Positions 59,636 through 64,000 of a stretch of DNA of 64,000 nt are shown here, piece by piece. Position 1 is the first letter of the stretch, and every line of letters begins with the position of its first letter. Below the pieces are notes generated by a model. That model saw only the letters and a program-made list of their open reading frames with translations. It had not been told where the DNA came from and did not search any database. The position numbers were made by a program, and so were the translations under genes. This DNA comes from Lophium mytilinum. Lineage: Eukaryota; Ascomycota; Dothideomycetes; Mytilinidiales; Mytilinidiaceae. The stretch lies in NCBI GenBank assembly GCA_010093605.1, contig MU004184.1:1197897-1261896 (forward strand). The letters are read 5' to 3'.

Positions 59636-60413
59636 ATGGCCCCCTTCACCCATCGCCCCACCACCCTCGCCGACGTCCCCGAGCAACTCAGCATGGGCGA
59701 GCGCGCCTTCGCCGACGACCCCATGGCCCTCGTCATCTTCCCCCCCTCGCGCCGCGACCCCGCCCACCCCAACGCCGAGCGCGAGTACCGCGAAGCGCGC
59801 TACAACAAGCGCCTCTCGAACCCCGCGGGCTACTGGTGGACGTGCGTGGACGAGGGCGCGGGCGGGCGGATCGTGGGGAGCTCGGGGTGGACGCGGGAGG
59901 TGAAAGAGGCTGCCGACGCGGACGCGGATCCGGAGGCCGCAGCGAAGAAGGCGAAAGAGAAGGAGGAGGAGGAGGCGAATCTGCCGGTGAGCGCGGATAA
60001 GGAGGCGCTGAAGCGGATTATGGAGATGATGGAGACGACGAAGAAGAAGTGGACGGGGGAGATGGAGGCGGTGTGGTGTGAGTATTCCCATTTTACCTTT
60101 TGCATATTTTGGGGATTGGTGGATGAGAAGCTAATTGAGGGCAGATCTTGGGCATTTGGCGACGGATCCGGATTATCAGCGGCAGGGGATCGGGAAGGGG
60201 CTTGTTCAGTGGGGGTGTGATCAGGCGGATAAGGAGGGTGTTTGTGCCTATCTTGAGAGTACGCTTGCGGGCCGCAGACTCTATGAGAGTCTGGGGTTTG
60301 AACGTGTAGACGAGCTTAAGCTGTCGACTGTAGTGGAAGGTGATCAGCATGCTAGTTATTGGGTCATGTTGAGGAAACCTCAGGGGAAGGTAGAGGGGAA
60401 CGCACAGAGCTGA
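59636..60413 (+). CDS. GNAT-family N-acetyltransferase
   Basis: Two exons: 59636-60077 and 60145-60413, giving 236 aa (intron 67 nt, GTGAGT..GCAG, branch GCTAAT). Start MAPFTHRPTTLADVPEQLS. The acetyl-CoA-binding motif A is built across the junction: VW-YLGHLATDPDYQRQGIGKG (R/Q-x-x-G-x-G). AYLESTLAGRRLYESLGFE is the motif B helix-strand common in fungal GNATs. An insertion of alternating Glu/Lys/Ala (residues about 85-135) lies between the N-terminal strand pair and motif A. Substrate cannot be predicted. Codon bias of the first exon is extremely GC-rich compared with the second. Continuing the first exon past the donor gives a stop soon after an unrelated sequence. Confidence 0.9.
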
Positions 60414-60712
60414 AGACACATATAGCAGATTTACTATGGGCAAGCATGCATTCTAGAGGCGGGGATAATGTCACTGTTGATAGAGAGAACAACGAGGGCA
60501 TACGATAATGAATTCTCATTAGACTAAAGTACTCTGCCAGTTGTTACAGTGACTCTATCTTAGTACCTCATGCTATGTCTAGCGGCACCAGGCCTCAACA
60601 TTCAAAACGCCATGCTATGCAACAGTGAAAGCATCCAACTCCATAGCACCCAAAAACAACCGCTATGCCAAACAATCACTCATGCAAACAATGCAGTACG
60701 ACAGACAAACAG
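60414..60712. other. Convergent intergenic space GNAT/CDC6
   Basis: About 300 bp holding both 3' ends; nothing else seen. Confidence 0.5.
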
Positions 60713-62740
60713 CTAAAGAGATTCCTCCCCATCGAGAATGCCCCTGAGAATACGGCTGCCAGGGCCGACGAGTGCAGCCTCAAGCTCTTTGTTGGCAACA
60801 GTACTCGCAACCCTCCTCTCTTCAACAACAGTGGCACCGAAACCACCCTTTGCCCTTCCCCTCTTGCTTGGTGTACCAGCAGTAACGACCAACGACCCCG
60901 TCTTGCCCTCAACGGACGAAATCAGCGAAAGCGTCTCCAAGCTACCGACAATGTCTCGGAACTCAGTATTTGTGAGGGGGTGAAGAATATCCTCTCGCTT
61001 GCACAAGCTAGTGTAGGCCTCGAAGATTGCTTTGATGGTCGGCGCTGTGCTATGGGTCTTCGACGGAGTTGCGAGAACGCTCTCGGAAAACGCGGTTCGC
61101 TTCTTCTTCTCAAGCGCTGCTAGTGCGCACAGGACAGCCTTTTGTTGGAGATTGAGGTTCTGGAGCCTCTGGGTGGCGCCGTTGCTGAACACAGCAGAAG
61201 TAATACGCGTCATGTGGTTGATGGTGGCGCGAGGCGCATTTTCAATTGTGATTTGAGACAGTGAGGTAGCAACGCTATCCAAACGAGGCGTCTTAAGGAT
61301 GAACCTAGCGACGGGTGGAGATGAGAGGTTGATGTTCTCGACAAGTGGAGTCTTGGAAGGAGATGGCGTAGGAGAGGGAGTGATTTCGTTAGCCATCTTC
61401 GCGTGTTGGTCGCGAGTATCAGCTTCGACCAGATCGATGGCTCGTTTGCAGATGTCAAAGGCCTTGCGCAAATCGCCTGATTGGGTCGCGACCTTGTTGG
61501 AAAGGTATCGGATCGCCGTAGGATGGATGAAAGGCACAAATTCCGCAGAAGTAGTAGTGGTATCATCGGGTATAGCTGACCTGAGCTTCGATGTGATTAC
61601 GGACGCGATCTGAGCAGCGGTGTACGGCAGAAATGGAAGAAGTTGAGGCTTAAGGCCACGAGCCTTGAGGCGTGGGAGGAAGCGGTCCGTAAAGTCAAGA
61701 GCGTTGGCAATTCCAACCAAAACTAGACTGGAAGAGGGCTGGAGAGACCACTCAAATAGGCGGTAGAGAAGCTCCAGGTCCAGATCCAAAAGGTGGTCAA
61801 CCTCGTCAAGTGTGACAACGTATGAGCGATCACGCTTCGTGAAGATCTCATGGAGCGCGTCCACCTCAGCGCCCTCGGTGATAGTACTGATGTCGACCAA
61901 TTGCTCAAGCAAGGTTCGGTAGAGGTCACTGGCATTCTTCACGCTCATGCAGTTGATGTATGCGGTTTTCGCAGAGTTCTCGGACTCCAGTCCGCGGCAC
62001 ACATCGCCCACGAACGCGCTTTTCCCGGTTCCTGGTGGCCCGGAAACGTAGATGCATCCAGACTTGCGGCCCTGGGTACGCGTGGACACGAATTTCTCCA
62101 GCTCTTTGCGCTCGGTCTCCCGGCCGAACAGTGCTGGCGGTGCGGATCCTCGAGCAAAAAGCTGGCGAGCGACATTGTAGACGGTAGGGACATTATGACG
62201 CGGAGTTATCGGTGTCCGGGGAGTGCGAGGAGTCAAGGGCTTTCCACCAACAAGGACCCGATGCCGAGGAGTGACAGGGACCTTCTTCGAGAGCGCGTCG
62301 CGGTGCCGAGGAGTCTGAGGAGTGGCGGCTTGGACAAGTTTTGAGTCTGATCGAACGACGGGCTTAGAGGCCTTAAAGTGTGCATTGATTTTGGCAGGAG
62401 ACAGAGCGACACGGCTTTCCGGGGCTCCATGTTTCGCGGGGGTGGATCCGATCTTTCGGACGCGCTTTCCAGACGGCAAGACATCCTGCGCCAGCTCGTC
62501 CAATTCCATAGCATCGCCATGACGGACAACCTTCTTGTTCCTCGGGGTGACAAAAGGGTTTTCATTGTCGCCATCATCCAGGATCACGAACTGGGCCTGG
62601 CGTTTGGCCCGCGTTGTGACTCTTAAAGCAGCATCTACAAGCACCGAGTCAGTTTGTTGACAGGAGAGAAGGGGCGGATCGTGCCTACCTGGCGAGTCTG
62701 TGGAGCTGCGAGTTCTCTTTCCGAGCACGGTGGAAGGCAT
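60713..62740 (-). CDS. CDC6: DNA replication licensing AAA+ ATPase Cdc6/Cdc18
   Basis: Exon 1 62740-62689, intron 62688-62635 (54 nt, GTAGGC..GTAG), exon 2 62634-60713, giving 657 aa. The intron is a multiple of three without a stop, so its retention would give 675 aa. The N-terminus is disordered and rich in CDK sites (TPRHR, TPRTPRTPITPRH). Around PPALFGRETERKELEKF the AAA+ module begins: Walker A GPPGTGKSAF (near 62020) and Walker B YVVTLDEVDHLL (near 61800). VGIANALDFTDRFLPRLKAR and LPFLPYTAAQIASVI follow. A winged-helix end lies near YTSLCKREDILHPLTNTEF. Cdc6 loads MCM helicase with ORC and Cdt1; CDK phosphorylation marks it for loss. ORC1 was considered, but no BAH domain is present. 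Confidence 0.92.
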   Translation of the reverse strand: MPSTVLGKRTRSSTDSPGRHDPPLLSCQQTDSVLVDAALRVTTRAKRQAQFVILDDGDNENPFVTPRNKKVVRHGDAMELDELAQDVLPSGKRVRKIGSTPAKHGAPESRVALSPAKINAHFKASKPVVRSDSKLVQAATPQTPRHRDALSKKVPVTPRHRVLVGGKPLTPRTPRTPITPRHNVPTVYNVARQLFARGSAPPALFGRETERKELEKFVSTRTQGRKSGCIYVSGPPGTGKSAFVGDVCRGLESENSAKTAYINCMSVKNASDLYRTLLEQLVDISTITEGAEVDALHEIFTKRDRSYVVTLDEVDHLLDLDLELLYRLFEWSLQPSSSLVLVGIANALDFTDRFLPRLKARGLKPQLLPFLPYTAAQIASVITSKLRSAIPDDTTTTSAEFVPFIHPTAIRYLSNKVATQSGDLRKAFDICKRAIDLVEADTRDQHAKMANEITPSPTPSPSKTPLVENINLSSPPVARFILKTPRLDSVATSLSQITIENAPRATINHMTRITSAVFSNGATQRLQNLNLQQKAVLCALAALEKKKRTAFSESVLATPSKTHSTAPTIKAIFEAYTSLCKREDILHPLTNTEFRDIVGSLETLSLISSVEGKTGSLVVTAGTPSKRGRAKGGFGATVVEERRVASTVANKELEAALVGPGSRILRGILDGEESL

Positions 62741-63378
62741 CGTGGACGAGGGCAGCAATTGCAATGAGGAAGTTGTGGGTGGTGGTGGAGTGGGAAGGAG
62801 CTACGCGGGTCGAGGTTGAAGATGGGAGGGAAGGCGCGTCGCCGGGACGCTAAACCGCGCCTGCCCAATAAAAGCGGGCCCACGCGTAAAGTGGTACGCC
62901 TTGGCATCACGTCCAGCCTCATCTTTCACCTTTCCCTCATTTGGACACCATTCACCTCGACTATGGTTTTCGATACACCTCAAGCAAATCCAGACTCTTG
63001 AATAGCTCAGCCTTCACTGCTGAGGTGACTGTGTACAGAAGCCCGTGTATACCCTTCGGTCACCGTTCGATAATCTGGCAAGCATTTCACGGCATTTGCA
63101 TTCACTCAACATCTTTGGACTTTGGAAGAGGGGTGGTGTTGCCAAAGTGATGATGGCACTCTTTCAACCAGGGTCTCGTTCCAATCATTATCAGATTACC
63201 ACGATACTGCTATATGCCGTGTGCTCATGAGACAACGTACAGCTAACGCAAAACCCTCGCAAGCAATTTCAATTCCTGACTGCACGAGCAGTGCAGCTCG
63301 TAAAGCTCAAACAAACAAAAGGTATCATACCGTGCGTCTCAGCACAACAAAGGAGACGAAGTACAACTCTGCCATCTC
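62741..63378. other. Intergenic, CDC6 promoter and 3' side of the right-edge gene
   Basis: CACGCGTAAAG near 62881-62891 contains ACGCGT, the MluI cell-cycle box (MBF site) that drives S-phase genes such as CDC6/cdc18 in yeasts. It lies about 140 bp upstream of the CDC6 ATG. No gene was recognised. Confidence 0.5.
62882..62887. promoter_or_regulatory. MCB-like element ACGCGT upstream of CDC6
   Basis: ACGCGT is the core MBF-binding site of budding and fission yeast. It sits about 140 bp from the CDC6 start, the expected position for G1/S control. A single copy could also arise by chance. Confidence 0.45.
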
Positions 63379-64000
63379 TCACAAGATTTCCTGAAACTTG
63401 CTATCCCGGTTCGGGCTTCCTTTACGTGCCGCAGCACCTGCCTCACTCTCGAAAGTCGGCGGTGGCACAAGACCGTCATCGAATGTGTCGCGCGCCTCCT
63501 CAAACTCTTCCTCTCGACTCACACCACTCACGCCGCTGATCCCACTAGTGGTGCGTGCTGGCCTTTGGCGACCTCTAGTTGCAGCTTCCCCGTCGTCGCT
63601 AGACAGCGAAGATATGCTCGGGGATCGGGCACGGGTAGGCGTGGAGACTCCCTCGTGTTGTGTGGCCGACGCAGTGGTTGCCTGCTCTTTGGACCTGGCC
63701 CCTGTGAGGGCAGAGCCTCCTGAGAAAGAAAGTTTCCCAGGCTCGTGTTTAGAGCGGCGGCTCTTGAACTTGCTGAAGATGCCTTTGAGGCCCTTAGAGT
63801 CTGATTTGGTCGGAGACACAGGGGACGTAGGGGATGTAGGAGAAGTTGCCTCCTCCTCCGCAACTGATTTACGCTGAGCGGTTTCAGGTGCCTCTGGAGC
63901 GGCGGTGGGAGCCTCTACCGGCGTCGGGGGTTCATAAAGGTCGGCATCAGCCTCCTCGGCCCCAATGACTGGAGCTGTAGCGGCAGTGGTGGGAGTTTCA
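63379..64000 (-). CDS. Disordered protein, C-terminal part (gene runs off right edge)
   Basis: An open frame runs from the right edge to the stop at 63379 (207 codons visible). It is rich in Ala/Pro/Glu/Ser/Thr: APVIGAEEADADLYEPPTPV, TSPTSPTSPVSPTKSD, KGIFSKFKSRRSKHEPGKLS, SSLSSDDGEAATRGRQRPAR and a conserved-looking end (FEEARDTFDDGLVPPPTF ... GSPNRDSKFQEIL). The basic GIFSKFKSRR patch and the FEEARD..FD and RDSKFxE(I/V)L endings recur in a family of long fungal proteins I cannot name with confidence. No start is visible. SP/TP and RSPS sites suggest phosphorylation. Confidence 0.6.
   Translation of the reverse strand, partial: ETPTTAATAPVIGAEEADADLYEPPTPVEAPTAAPEAPETAQRKSVAEEEATSPTSPTSPVSPTKSDSKGLKGIFSKFKSRRSKHEPGKLSFSGGSALTGARSKEQATTASATQHEGVSTPTRARSPSISSLSSDDGEAATRGRQRPARTTSGISGVSGVSREEEFEEARDTFDDGLVPPPTFESEAGAAARKGSPNRDSKFQEIL

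Overview
The window is nuclear DNA of a filamentous ascomycete (Pezizomycotina; a Dothideomycete-like fungus is my best guess, not proven). Genes are dense and on both strands. Most have one to four introns of about 47-120 nt with GT..AG ends and CTAAC/CTGAC-like branch points. Genes are typical of moulds: ATG1, SEC59, RAD1, ARG5,6, SVP26, INSIG, EGD1 and LAS17. Short AT-rich or decayed repeats carry the mark of repeat-induced point mutation (RIP).

Layout. 1-6.2 kb: partial serine-hydrolase gene, the divergent pair BUD23/SVP26, and a small BTB-like gene. 6.2-9 kb: gene-poor, with a wrecked secreted-protein gene. 9-12.3 kb: a large disordered protein with an N-myristoylation start. 13.6-18.1 kb: a DUF262 (GmrSD-type) gene, with a fully RIPped island touching its start codon and a mosaic of repeats, a MITE-like element and a transposase scrap behind it. 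18.7-29 kb: INSIG, eIF2-gamma, a secreted M20 peptidase and RAD1/XPF. 29-42.5 kb: ATG1, SEC59, ARG5,6 and RRP43. 42.9-51 kb: a small disordered protein, then X325/BIM1-like protein, CTR copper transporter and ferric/cupric reductase, then an AIF/AMID-like oxidoreductase. 52-64 kb: EGD1 (NAC beta), LAS17/WASP, a broken secreted-protein gene, a RapZ-domain protein, a GNAT acetyltransferase, CDC6/CDC18 and a partial disordered protein.

How genes work together. The clearest functional group is 43.7-49.1 kb: a GPI-anchored copper-binding X325 protein, a CTR copper permease and a metalloreductase with a Met-rich N-terminus and an eight-cysteine insertion. These are the three parts of a surface copper-import route (capture, reduction, uptake), and MacA/Mac1-like motifs lie in their upstream DNA. 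The most unusual gene structure is EGD1, where two introns, each with its own branch point, appear to flank an exon of one nucleotide. Protein identities come from motif and family recognition by eye. Exon joins were checked for reading frame and, where possible, for conserved residues across the junction.
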